This document shows positions 45,597 to 56,881 of a DNA stretch of 64,000 nt, in pieces. The position numbers and the translations under genes were made by a program. Numbering within the stretch: the stretch's first letter is position 1; each line of letters begins with the position of its first letter. The DNA is from Phytophthora hibernalis (Eukaryota; Oomycota; Peronosporomycetes; Peronosporales; Peronosporaceae), in NCBI GenBank assembly GCA_012656075.1, contig JAAKBF010000001.1, positions 434,001 through 498,000 of the forward strand, read 5' to 3'. The notes under the pieces were generated by a model that made no database searches, was not told where the DNA came from, and worked only from the letters and a program-made list of their open reading frames with translations.

Positions 45597-46922
45597 GGTC
45601 AATTGATTTGAAGCCCCGAACCGAACGTGTGCTGTTGCTTCTTGCTGCGAGCGCAGATTTTTAAATGGCTGGGGTGAGTCTCCCGCTTCCTGCCTCTCTC
45701 GGCGTCCGGATCGACGACGACTTGGCCGGGACACTTAGTTCGCATCAAGACGACTGCCATTCTCATCACAGGCAAGGCGAGTCGTGCATAGCACGCTCTG
45801 GCGACACGACTCGTGTCTCGGCAGGGACAGGCGACGTTGGAAGGTGCTGCGTTGTTGCATCGGCATGGCGAGAACGGGCATCTTCCAGACCAGCGATCCA
45901 TGGCGACATTGTCGAGACGGGAGAAATTGGCTCGCCTCCCTTTCCAGACACGGGGCTGCAAGCAGCGGTGACAGGTGCAAGTGCTCCGGAGGCGGTGCAC
46001 ATGTACATAACGTTGTCCCCGACTCCCCGACTCGGGGACGCGTTCAGTCCGCTGTACGGCGAGTAATTTCGCACTCATGTCGTGATGACAGAGCAAAGAG
46101 AGGCCAGACGGGCACGATGGCAAGCGTGCAGCTTGCGAGCAAAACGTCAGAGGCGTTATTGTCGAGTTTTGTGTCTCTCGCAAACGATCACCGCAACCGA
46201 GACGGCAACGTTCAAGCAAGCCGTCACTACGGTGCGACCGATGTCTTTGTCATGATGGGGCCTGTCCGACAGGCTGTCGACCACCTCGTGCAGGGTGAGC
46301 ATGGTGATCCCGTCAAGTCGAGGCGCGCGGCTCAGACACGCTGACGTACAGGACGAGAGCTTTGCCGCCTTATCCACGAGATTTGGGAACGGCGACCACG
46401 CTGACATGGTGACAGATCGGAGCCTTTTCCGATCACCAGGTTTGCCTCACCGAACTTCGGTCCGAAGTCCTGAGGTAAATCAGCGTTGTGGTCACCACAA
46501 CGCTGATTTCTCCAGTCAATTGTGTCGCGACAACTGTCAATTGCACCACCACGGCGGGGAACCATTGGTGCCGCGTCCTGACAGAACTGTCAACGTTGTC
46601 GAGATGATTGTGCTTGGTGCCCTACATATAGGATAGTACTCAAGAAGTATCCATGACGATCTTGGCGATAGTTGAACTGCCGGTTTCCCTGATTGACATG
46701 GTTCCTGCTTGGAGAAGATCCGCTTTCCTGCCGAGCACGCCTTGGTTTGCGGGCGACCTGTACGGTGCGTGCGTGCAGTAAGCTTACCGTAATACAAGCA
46801 GCGGCTCGCACGAACGACTTCGACGAGTGTTGAAAATATTTGGGCTCGCACCGATTTGAAGGTGGTGTGGACGCGCGGAGGATAGAGCAGAGTGCGCGGA
46901 GCGAACTTGACACTTCGATCAC
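45597..46922. other. Intergenic region with overlapping frames on both strands and two perfect hairpins
   Basis: About 1.3 kb with high-GC open frames on both strands and no family resemblance. It contains hairpins at 46454-46468 and 46477-46509. I see no gene here. Confidence 0.4.
46454..46509. repeat. Two adjacent perfect inverted repeats with 1-nt centres
   Basis: ACTTCGG-T-CCGAAGT at 46454-46468, and 8 bp later a 33-bp repeat at 46477-46509 with 16-bp arms (AAATCAGCGTTGTGGT) around a single C. Such long perfect hairpins are unusual by chance. They may be protein-binding sites, cruciforms or transposon remnants. Confidence 0.6.
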
Positions 46923-47349
46923 CTATTCGGTGAGTCGCAGGCCCCCGCGAAGTTCACGGTGGAGGACCGCGCTCATAAACTGCTGACGAGTCAGTGACGA
47001 CAGCGGCGTGCTGACGATCTCTGGAGGAAGCGCCCGATGAGTGCGCTGCTCATGCTGGACAGGACCCCACTTCAACAAATAGGCAGACGGTCCACGAGCA
47101 ATACGAGCAAAGCGAGCTGGAAAGCCTCTCGCAAAGAAACTCCGCATACACCGACACCGGCCCGCGATATTTTGGCACCGGAGGCGGAGCTGCCACTGGT
47201 TTTAAAATAGTGCCAAAGCGTTCGACCCAGAGTGCGTGAAATGTTTGGCAGGCCAAGTAAATCCTGTTTTCAATCTTGTTGTCGTCGAGCGAGCACCACG
47301 CAAAAGGAAGACCGCACAAATGTGCACAAATGTCATCCTTGGTGGACAA
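46923..47349 (-). CDS. Hypothetical small basic protein
   Basis: Two minus-strand frames look like one short protein of about 140 aa. The first (from the ATG at 47349) contains CQTFHALWVERFGTILKP and YRGPVSVYAEF. The second contains FARGFPARFARIARGPSAYLLK, then HRALPPEIVSTPL and ends GGLRLTE. They join only if one extra base or a small intron lies near 47130-47140. It is Arg/Leu/Ala-rich and might be mitochondrial, but no domain was recognised. The start is uncertain. Confidence 0.4.
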
Positions 47350-48066
47350 GCCGAAGCTGTTCAGTGAGTGAGTGTCACGGTGTCAAAACTTATACATGTA
47401 TCAGCGGGTTGCCTCACATCGTCGTGCAGTGCGTCTTGGTCTGATCGCGTTCTATATTGTATACTAGAGTTCCGAGAGGTGTCATTGCCATGCGTTGCAG
47501 AGCTCGACTGTGGCAAATTCATGTACAGGTAGACGCCAATTCCGCTACCTTATGATAACGTGGTTGTCATAGAAAAATGTAGACCTCGATTTGAGAGTGA
47601 AACCGTGTCATTATGTGCGACACACTAAGTTGTAAGTTTTGATTCAGTAAATTTTGCAACAAGAGTGCTGTAGGTGTTTCATGATTGATCTTTTGGAGGC
47701 AGAGGAGTCTATGTCTTCCCGCTGTTGTGGCAGCAGCGCCCGCTCGCTGGTGGCGACTCGCCACTGGCGAGGTTGTAGCATATCATCATCTCCATGACTG
47801 AGATGAAAAAATGGGCGTGATCCCATCATGCAGAGCGCAGTGGCAGCTGTCGTGGAAACCAACAGAACCAATTCGTCTGCCTGTCCGCGAACGGAGCCCA
47901 AAAGGCGTACACATATTAAGGCATGCTTCCTGTTCAATAAGGCTAGGCACGCCGCGCCTAATCTTGTCCAAAATAGGTTTCAGGTCCACCACACCATCGC
48001 GCAACTCAAGCACCATCTTAAACTCCCGCGCTTTTCCAAACCATAATCTAAAACGCCTGGTCATAA
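47350..48066. promoter_or_regulatory. Intergenic region upstream of MCM6
   Basis: About 700 bp. A CTCCCGCGC stretch at 48024-48032, 35 bp before the MCM6 ATG, resembles an E2F-type site, which would fit a replication-licensing gene. The match is partial. No gene is supported here. Confidence 0.3.
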
Positions 48067-51034
48067 ATGCAGGCCGACAGTACCAGTGGCGTAGGCGCCA
48101 AGCGCGGCCGCGGCGGGGGCCCGTCGCTCAACCCTTCGGCTGCTCCTGTGGAACTGCTCGTGGACTCGACGGCGGAGGCTGTGAAGACGCGTTTCCTGCA
48201 GTTTTTGTGTGGCTATGGACAGCAGGACGAGCAGGACGAGGCCATGGACGAGAACAGGGCGGCCAGGATCAACTACAGCCAACAGGCCGAAGTGATGCGC
48301 AACACGGAGACGTCGTCACTCTTTGTGGACTTTTCGCACGTCCTGGAGTTCGATCCGGACCTGGCGCAGGCCCTGCAGGCCCAGTATTACCGGTGGGAAC
48401 CGTATTTACGGCGCAGTGTGTTCGAGTTTATTAGGCTCGAAGATGCGGCCTATACGGTCAATGAAGACGCCAACAAGACGCAGAGAGAGTTCTTCGTCAA
48501 CTTCTACAACTTCCAACATGTGTCGCAGTATGGATATATTTTTATTTAAATTAGGATAGGATAGTTGACTAATTTTTAGTTTTTATGGACAGTATTCGAG
48601 ACTTGAGGACCAGGAGCATTGGAGAGCTGCTGTCGTTCTCGGGAACCGTTACGAGAACGTCGGAAGTGCGGCCGGAGCTGCTGTTCGGAGCGTTCACGTG
48701 TGCTGAATGTGGCGGAGATACTACGGGCGTGGAGCAGCAGTTCCGATACAGTGAACCAGTCAAGTGTCAGAACCCGTACTGTGTCAACACGGGCGCGTGG
48801 GAACTTAACACCGAGAAGTCGGTGTTCGTGGACTGGCAACGTGTCAAGGTTCAGGAAAACAGTGACGAGATTCCGGCGGGCAGCATGCCACGATCGATCG
48901 ACGTCATTTTGCGGCACGAAAATGTCGAGCAGGCCAAGGCTGGTGACCGGGTTGTCTTTACGGGAACGCTCATTGTGGTGCCCGACGTGTCCAAATTTGC
49001 ACGAGCTGGAGGAGAGACTGCTGTGGCTACCCGCAACAATGGACAGCGACCTCGACGTGGTGGAGAGAATAGTACGCACGGAATGCAGGGTGAAGGAGTG
49101 CGTGGTCTGAAGGCGCTTGGTGTGCGCGAGCTTACGTACAAAACCTGCTTTCTGGCTTGTAGTGTGCAGACTATGGAGCAACGCTTCAACAGCATTTCTA
49201 TCCGCAGTGAGTTCAACGAAGACGCGGATGGAGAAGATGCTGGAGAGGCAGCGCTACAGGAATTCAGTGACGAAGAACTGGCATCTATCCGTGATATGCA
49301 GCAGGACCCGGACCGCTACTCGAAAATGGCCAAGTCTATTTGTCCATCAGTGTACGGCCACGACGAGATTCGCAAAGGCATCCTGCTTATGCTTTTCGGT
49401 GGTGTCCACAAGAAGACGATGGAGGGTATCAAGCTGCGTGGTGACATCAACGTCTGTATTGTCGGTGATCCGTCCACAGCAAAATCGCAGTTTCTGAAGT
49501 ATATTGTCGGATTCTTGCCGCGTGCTATCTACGCGTCAGGAAAGGTTAGTTCGGCAGCAGGTCTTACGGCATCGGTAACGCGAGACGCTGACAGCGGAGA
49601 CTACTGTGTTGAGGCCGGTGCGCTAATGCTGGCAGATAACGGCATTTGTTGTATTGATGAGTTCGACAAGATGGACCCCATGGACCAAGTCGCTATTCAC
49701 GAGGCCATGGAGCAACAGACTATCTCGATCACGAAAGCTGGAATTCAAGCTACGCTGAATGCCCGCACGAGTATTTTGGCTGCCGCAAACCCATATAATG
49801 GTCGATATGACAAGACCAAGACGCTCAAGTACAACGTGAACATCTCGGCACCCATTATGTCGCGTTTCGACTTGTTCTTCGTTATCCTGGACGATGGCGA
49901 CGAAGTCACAGACCAGAAGATTGCAGAGCATATTGTGAATATTCACATGCCAAATGACCTGCAGGTGGAAGCGACCGAAAACGGTGCCTACAGTGAAGAA
50001 GATCTCAAGCGCTACATCAAGTTCGCGCGTACACTAAACCCAGTGATCACGCCTGAAGCTAAGCGTATGATGGTGGCGTGCTATCGAAGCCTGCGCGAGA
50101 ACGATGTGGTTAGCAACGGCCAGACCAATATCGCGTATCGTATTACCGTGCGTCAGCTCGAGTCTATGATCCGTTTGTCGGAGGGCTTGGCAAGACTCGA
50201 CCTCACGGACACTGTGCTGGTTTCCCACGTGCAAGAGGCGTATCGATTGCTGAGCAAGTCGATCATTCACGTCGACACGCAGAATGTGGAGCTGGAGATG
50301 CCTGTTCCCATGCCAGTTGAGGGCGAGGACGGCGAAGACGATCACAGCGATGGTGGGGAGGTGGCGGCGGCGGTCATGATGGTGATGGAGACGACGGGGA
50401 TGATGGAAGCGGTGATGGTGGTGGTGGCGGCCAGAATGGCACTACCAATGGTGCTGTTAACGGTGAATCTTCCAGCGCGACAGGTCAAACGGCGACTACG
50501 AACGGCACGCCGTCCAAGTCGAAGCAGGGGTCGACTTCTTCTTCACTCTCGTTCGAGCGGTTTGCTAGAATTCAAAAGGCTATCGGTCGCTTCATTCGTG
50601 AGAAAGAAGAGGAGACAATGAGCGCCAAGCTCGCTCGCGATGCGATTCGTGCGCAGACGACAGCAAGTGGAGAAGGCGAGCAGAAGGAAGAGGAGGACGA
50701 GTACTACGAAGAGGAGGCGACGGGCGTGCTGCAGGGCGAGCTCGTGACCTGGTACCTGTCCTCACAAGACATCACGTCGGAGGCGCAGCTCTCGCGCGAG
50801 AAGCAGATGATCTGCTCTGTCATTGACAAGTTGCTGCAGGACAAAATCCTGTCTGTCGTGGACATGGAAGACGAGGAGGACGGTGACGGGGACGGTGACG
50901 GGGACGAGACAATGCAATCGAGCCAAGACGAGGTTGTTAAGAAGAAGCGCTCGAAGAAGCTGTCTCCCGAGGAGGAGGACGCCAAAAAGCAGCAGCGGTA
51001 TTTAACAGTGCACCCCAACTACGCCTTCGAGTAG
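48067..51034 (+). CDS. MCM6: DNA replication licensing factor MCM6
   Basis: Subunit of the MCM2-7 replicative helicase. Exon 1 (48067-48527) and exon 2 (from 48593) are joined over a 65-bp intron (48528-48592). The N-terminal OB region contains the zinc finger CAEC...CQNPYC (about residues 180-215). The AAA+ core has Walker A GDPSTAKSQF, Walker B CCIDEFDKM and the arginine-finger region SRFDLFF. Downstream is the Gly/Asp linker and the C-terminal winged helix (FARIQKAIGRF). One G is missing in the run at 50355-50358, so the linker and winged helix are in another frame. Restoring it gives 967 aa, in the usual size range. The gene is otherwise intact, so I count this as sequence error. Acts in nuclear origin licensing. 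Confidence 0.93.
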
Positions 51035-51092
51035 AGCGAGCTGTCAATTCCGGCCAGGTAGATAGAGTCAATACAGCCAAGAATCAGCCACG

Positions 51093-52550
51093 ATGTCGAC
51101 AGAAGAGTCAGCCGATCTTAGAGGGGCGCAAGTCTCCTCAGTGCACCAAAGTCTCAGTCGAGTCTCACGTAGCAGGATGCTGAGCGTGTATGCGCCGCCG
51201 CCTTCGACGCAATTTCCAGGGGGCAGCACCACGGAGGAGACTTTCTTGCAGGCCGAGCACTTCGTGGCCGTGGTGCTTTCTCGTCTGGAAAAGGACCCCA
51301 TGTCGGTGTCACCGCGCCTCTGGGCTTTCCAGCAACAGCCCACGGCGAACCGACTGTGGGCCTTCAAGCAGCAGGCACTTGTGGGCTCGTGCGATGCCTC
51401 TCGTGGCTCCAAGAAGTACGAGGAGTTTAACCCCAAGAAAACGCCACGGGGTGCTGGGCTTCGCCTGCTGCCAATTCGTCGCTGGAGAGGACTCGAAGCT
51501 GTAGGAGAGACCGTCGCTGTCGTTGACTGTCTTGATACTGAGACTCGTCGTGTGTGAGCAGGAAGCTGTGGCAGAAACTGGGCGACATGTCGGCGGAGGA
51601 AGCTCAGCGCGAGTACATCCGCGTGGTGGAAGACGTCCTGCCGCAATGGCAGTCGCCTCCAAGTTGGGACGAAGCTTTACTGGTGAGTAGCTAACCAAGA
51701 TGATCAAGCTGTAAGGAGGCTCACTCTCTTTACTTGCAGCGAACGTGGACGCCCGACGACTGCAGTGATAGCTGCTCCGTGTGTCACGAGGCTTTCACGT
51801 TCCTCAATCGCCGCCACCACGTGAGTCTTCTATCCTAGCAGCTACTTTCCATCTAATCCGTTGCTAACATCTCCCTAGTGTCGCCGCTGCCTGAGCCTCG
51901 TGTGCGCCGTGTGTTCACCTCACACAGTGCCGCTGCGTGTGTTTTCAGAACCTACAGACAAACGTCAACGGGTGTGCGCCTCGTGCTTCGACGAGATCGG
52001 CGAGGCAGTTCGACGCAGCACTTTAACCAGCAGCGACCAAGTGCGTGAGGCCACAGTACCCGTTCCTGTCGAAGAGGAGACCACCGACAATGGGGAGACC
52101 TCGTCCGAGTCGGCTTTACTATCATCTGCAGCCATCCACTTGGGCTCGCTCGAGTTCCTGCAGGGCGCGTACGGCCAAGGCTCCAAGAACTACCGCAAGA
52201 TGTGGCTCACCTTCTTCTTCGTGCTACTGGTGCGCAAAGGCTCACTAGGCGTGTTCGCGTCCCAGGCTGAACATCTCGCAGGTATCGAACCTCCTGCCGC
52301 CGTGTTCAAGCTCAGCGGATACACACTTCGCATCCGGTCGCAGCCCAAGCGCCCGCACCAGTTCCGCCTCACACACAGTGGCAAAGGCGGCGGCAGTCCC
52401 AAGAAACCGCTGCACTTCGCCGCTTCTAGTCTCGAAGACATGAACGGATGGATCGCTGCGTTGATCAAAGCCATCGCAGTAGCCGATGAACTGGAGCGCG
52501 TCGCTGCTGAAGAGCATCTAGGCGGCCAACAGACCGAGAGTGAGGGATAA
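51093..52550 (+). CDS. Acyl-CoA-binding, FYVE and PH domain protein
   Basis: Three domains in one gene. Exon 1 (from the ATG at 51093) carries the first half of an ACB domain: FLQAEHFVAVVLSRL, LWAFKQQALVGSCDASRG, with KLGDMSAEEAQREYI after an intron. FYVE follows: CSVCHEAFTFLNRRHHC then CRRC, CAVC and CASC, giving a full zinc set and the RRHHC core. The C-terminus is a PH-like domain (LEFLQGAYGQGSKNYRKMWLTFFF to EDMNGWIAALIKAI). Introns 51683-51739 and 51821-51878 are clear GT-AG. Intron 1, about 51451-51561, only fits if a G is missing from the run at 51448-51451. Expected to bind phosphatidylinositol 3-phosphate on endosomes and acyl-CoA. The ACB-FYVE-PH order is unusual to me. Confidence 0.82.
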
Positions 52551-52894
52551 TATGGTCTTCATATTCATCAGTGGCAATCATAGTACTATATACTTGGTAG
52601 TTCTACAACAAAACATGTTGGCTGGGCGGGTCGGTTCCTAGATAGGTTGGTAGATACACGCGACGATCACACGCACACTCTCGAGTTGACTTGGGGGTTG
52701 TTTTAGGGGCTTTGACTTTTTGTCTCCTTCGTCTTCATCTCTTGTACAGTTTAGGAGCTCCAATGCCTTCATAATGGTACACTTATGGCAGTTGGAAACT
52801 CCCCGGAAGGAGGGTAGGTAATAAAATAAAACTCTTGGAACACCCGGAGTAGACAGCGAGAGAGAAGAGTGACTCACTCAGCCCACACGTTGCT

Positions 52895-53379
52895 CTACTC
52901 CTGCACCATCATACACCTCGACAGAGGCGCGTTCACTGCGCACGAGAAGAACTCGATGGTCTGGTTACCAGCCGTGACCATGACTCTACCAGATGGAGTC
53001 TTGCCCATCTCGTACTTGCTGAGCTTGCCGGGGGTAGGGACCGTGGGGATAGTAGTCATATCGGCACTGGCGATGCCCATAGTGTAGTCGTCCAGTTCGT
53101 CCAGTTCATCCGAGTAGAACGGGCCTTCCTGGGAAGAAGAAGATGCCGTGGAGGCTCCCGAGTGGTAGTACTCCTGCTGCTGGTTGTAGTACGTGGGGCT
53201 ACTGGACGAGTAGTAGTTGTAGTTGGACGTCTTGACGGGGAAGAGTAGTCGTTGTAGCTGTTGTACTTGGCTGGGGACGTGTACTGCTGCTGAGGCTGGT
53301 ACTTGGACGGAGTGGAAGCTGTGTACTGCGAGTAGCTGCTGCTGGACTGGTGTCGGGAATACCGCGGGCTGGCGTACAT
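52895..53379 (-). CDS. Tyr/Gln/Ser-rich low-complexity protein
   Basis: ATG at 53377-53379 (MYASPRYSRHQ). The first half is rich in Tyr, Gln, Ser and Pro (SSSSYSQYTASTPSKYQ). The second half ends in a more ordered segment with LSKYEMGKTPSGRVMV and a Cys pair. One C/G is missing in the run at 53237-53240; with it restored the length is 161 aa. No domain recognised. Prion-like composition suggests a scaffold or condensate role, which is inference only. Confidence 0.5.
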
Positions 53380-55062
53380 GGTTATGCGTTGGAGTTATTG
53401 GAGCTTGGGCTGCGCTTGGCTTTTCGGGAATGGCAGGCACGCTGCGAGCTTTTGCGGCGCGGTATTGTATTTAACTTTCCAAAGGGAGTCGAACCCAGTC
53501 CGCCCCGTTTCTGGACGATGTGTTGGAGTTTGTATGGGATGTCAGAGGAAGCCAGTGCGAGAAGCGAATTTAACGCCGGCCAGAATAGATTACCAACGGC
53601 GCGGGACTTAGTTTTTGTAAGGATTACTGCAACACTTCTGCGAAAGGTAACGGCTGCGGCCATAGTGAAGGCAAGTCAAATGAACTCATCTACCTGATGC
53701 CGAAGGTTGTTGTCCGGTTGCAGCAGCAGGGCGGAAGAGCCGAAAGTGTGGCGCGTGGATACTTGTGACGCAGTGCAACCACATGCCCGCATTGACCAGC
53801 AAGGCGATCCTCTATCGCTCAGTATGGCGCCGACGGCGGAGGGCCCCCGCTTTTTCGCTCCTCGATTTACATGTTAAGGTTTATTACCTTACGCCTCTGT
53901 TGTCGATTTTGCAGGTTGTTGAAACGCGTCTGGCCCAGACTCTGGGGGTCGCGGCCTGAGTTTTCAAAGCGTAACGGCTTCTCTGCGTTTCTTATCCTTT
54001 GCAGCACCGAGCGCGTTCCGCGAGCCCAGCTATCGGATATCGGATATCGGATACACAGCAAAGCGGAGGTGGCAACGCTGGTGAAAGCTTGGCACGGCTG
54101 CCGATCTGTAGAGGCAAGCGGCAGCAAGTTGCCGGCAATTTTGCTGCGTCATGGAGCGCGGACTGCCTCATCGCCAGCTGAAGCGGCGCGGGCCAATCCG
54201 CGCGCGGGATCATCCCACCGTCTGTCACCGAAGGGATGGGTGGAAGGCATACAAAATTCAAGTCAAAAGGGGAGGCACGCCACCCATTATTTCGACCGGA
54301 TTCCTGGTCAGATTACACTTGATTGTTGTAAGCCCGCACCGGCAACAGCACTGACCATCTCGATGGCGGCCTTCGAGGACGCTGGTTGTGCGGCTACATG
54401 CTGAAGATGCAGGCTCTGACACCATGAGCTGCGCCGCGGTGTGCGGCTTTAGTTCGCTGGTTCGAGGTCGGCGGTACATGTAGAGTGGTCATAGTGAGCA
54501 TCATACAAAGTCTCTGTCTCACTCGCAAAAACACGCGGCGGCAACTTCAATTTGGTTGTCGTTCGCATTTGCAAGTCATCATCATCTCGCTGATTGACTG
54601 CGCTGCCTTGTTCGACGATCCTTGCTCTGCTCCGCGGCTCTAAAAGCGACTTCAACACGGCTGGCAAGACTAGGGCTTGCTTGTGGCGGGCGTTGACGCG
54701 CCACCGAGCAGTAACGCGTCTCCGTTGCTTACCGAGCAACACCGAGAGAGCGAGAATATTGCACCTGCAGCAGAGGCGCAGTTGACCGGCGTTTCCTCCG
54801 GGGGCCGAGCGTTGGGCATGGCAAACTTTCAGCGAGGCAAAACTTTCGGTGGTAACTTCGGCGGTTGTCGTCATGAGAAAATCGAAATTGTCTTTTTGCA
54901 TGTGACAGTCGTGACGACCAGACAAGAAATGGCTACAAAAGTGGCTGCAACACTGCAACGTGAGACAACTAGCAAAACGTTATCAGATCGCTGTCCTCGT
55001 TGCCAGATCAATCTCCGCTGGTCAGCTCGCTCTGCTGTGCTCGCCTTTCAGTGCGCGTCTTG
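53380..55062. other. Repeat-rich intergenic region, no gene seen
   Basis: About 1.7 kb of mixed sequence. A short TATCGGA tandem lies near 54031-54052. Many frames occur on both strands, but none has a family resemblance. Confidence 0.4.
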
Positions 55063-55215
55063 GACCAGTGAAGCGTGTCGGGGTTGACGCCTTGCACCAT
55101 TTCTTCAACGATCTCCTCATCGACGGCAAGGGCGAGTGCACTGCTATCTCGTACAACGCCATCTCGAAGGTATGTGATCCAGATTCCGGACACGATCCGC
55201 TCCAACTTGAACTCA
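55063..55215 (-). pseudogene. Relic of the NFS1 3' end
   Basis: Read on the minus strand, the residues VEEMVQGVNPDTLHWSK resemble the NFS1 terminus EMVQEGIDPNTIQWSQ encoded at 44072-44125. Read on the plus strand, RVGVDALHHF resembles a stretch that NFS1 gives on its antisense strand (RVGVDALLHHF). I infer a decayed partial copy of the NFS1 gene. About 150 bp is visible, and only the last 50 are close. Confidence 0.45.
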
Positions 55216-55656
55216 GCACCTTCATCACATCGCCAACATCAACACTGCCGGTGATCTACTGGAGAGCAGTTCTCGAATACAGTGTGTGTACTTGTAAAGT
55301 ACTCGTCACGGCGTACAGTAGTTGGAGGTTATGTATGATTAAGAGTCTTTTTCTACATCGTATAAACTTTGAAGTCGCCTGGAGGACGGATGTCATCTTG
55401 CTTCAAATCATGAAAGTCGGAGATGCCGACAGGAAAACTACACCCGAGCCTCACCCTTGAAAACCCTGAGAGCGGTGACACAACCCTAAGCCGAGCTAGG
55501 TGTGACCCTGCTTGGTCCTGGGTTTAAGCCCGCGTGCTGCGCACACGGATCTTTAAACCGCAGGCGTTGTTTCGGTCTGCCGAGCTTTCACCCCACCCCT
55601 TTATCCCGGGGATGTGTTGTTTTGTACCACTAGTCAGTTCCATATATTAAATGCAT
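55216..55656. other. Spacer, possible Helitron 3' flank
   Basis: About 440 bp, rich in repeats, directly beyond the stop of the Helitron helicase on the minus strand. Several CTAG motifs (for instance near 55495 and 55630) could be the CTRR end of a Helitron. I could not match a stable hairpin next to any of them. Confidence 0.3.
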
Positions 55657-56351
55657 CTAATTTTGAAAGATCTCTCTGTACACAATATTGTTGGTGTGTA
55701 CTCGCCCATCCTCATCGATAGCCTCTGGGTCCACGGCAATCTTGATAGCTTTTCTGGAAGTCACTCTGGACAGCGCCACATACAGTTGTCCATGCGCAAA
55801 CACGGGCGATTCCAGGTAAATTCCTACGTTGTGAATAGACTGTCCCTGAGCCTTGTTGATCGTCATCGCGAAGGCTGGAACCACCAGAAACTGCTTACGC
55901 TTCATCTTGAACGGGAACTCTTTGTCGTCATCCTCAGTATAGAAAATAACCCGAGGAATAAAAACTGTCGTGCCTTTGGAAGGCCCTGACATAACACACG
56001 CCTCAATACTTCGCTCTCTCAGCGACACAACTCTGAGTCGAGTCCCGTTGCACAGTCCTGCGTCACTGTTCAGGTCCGGATCATAATGATCGGAGTCCCC
56101 ACCTTCAAAGCAATCCTATGAGGTGGTATTCCGGAGAAGTTGAGAGAGTTCAAGAACTCTTGCTCGAGCATGTTGTGGTCCTCGACTCCCTCAAGACTGT
56201 CAACAGAGAGATACTCCGTAGCGCCTGTGAGTCGTTCAGCCACCATATTGTTGATGCGCCTTACACTGGCATTTGTAGGAGCGAGAATCGCCCGCTCAAC
56301 GAAGTACTCGTCTGGCGAGTCATCTCCCAACACCTGGATACACCGCATCAA
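55657..56351 (-). pseudogene. Helitron PIF1-type helicase, C-terminal fragment
   Basis: Two minus-strand frames carry the end of a superfamily 1 helicase of the type found in Helitrons. The first has ILAPTNASVRRINNMV and GTPIIMIR. The second has VVPAFAMTINKAQGQS and FAHGQLYVALSRVTS, the last two helicase motifs. Between them one G appears missing at 56076-56077; allowing it, the typical LNSDAGLCNGTRL follows. The Rep domain and the first helicase motifs are absent, so this is a 3' fragment next to the DIRS element. Confidence 0.75.
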
Positions 56352-56496
56352 TCAACGCGTTGACATTGCGCGTCCGTCGATCGTCTTCCATCTCGTCCAA
56401 GTCGCGATCGTGTGATTCCTCAACAGGAGTAGATTAAAATTTGGAAGGATTCCAGGTGCATATCTTTCCATCAAGATCTAAAAATCATTTTTTTCC

Positions 56497-56880
56497 AGGG
56501 TCAGCAACATGTGGAGGCAAAGTGATCAGCTTTCATTTCGAAAAGAAGCTGGTCCAGCAAATGCCTGCGCTCGCCTTCCAGGGTAAGGTTGTGGTGGGTT
56601 TTGCTTCGCTTGGAAAGTGGCATAAACCTTCTCTAGACTAGACTACGCTACGACTGCGACCATTGGAGTGCTGTGGGCGGTTGGTCCGCGTAACCATCGA
56701 TCGTCCGTTTTGCTTGGAGTTGTCTTGCCCTTCAAAACCGTAGCTTTGGCGTTACCAACAACTACCCATTTTTGCCAGGGTCAGCAACGACACTTGAGCG
56801 TGGGGGAAAAGTGATCAGCTTTCATTTCGATAAGAAGCTGGTCCAGCGAGTGCCTGCTCTAGCCTTTCCCCAGAAGTTGG
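56497..56880 (+). repeat. Duplicated exon-like module (two copies)
   Basis: Copies at about 56497-56582 and 56776-56872 share GGTCAGCAAC, an intervening variable tract, then AAAGTGATCAGCTTTCATTT and AAGAAGCTGGTCCAGC. Each copy is preceded by a T-rich stretch ending in CAG (56492-56500, 56769-56779). The first copy is followed by GTAAGG, a good donor. Both read KVISFHFEKKLVQQMPALAF or a close variant, so the translated peptide is conserved in both. It looks like a captured or duplicated exon; parent gene unknown. Confidence 0.4.
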
Positions 56881-56881
56881 A

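Noticed and set aside
45600..46640. Overlapping long frames on both strands as a gene
   Set aside because: Both strands are equally open because of base composition, no domain is visible, and perfect palindromes interrupt the region.
47350..48066. E2F site before MCM6 as a firm regulatory call
   Set aside because: Only a partial match to the consensus, and a single occurrence.
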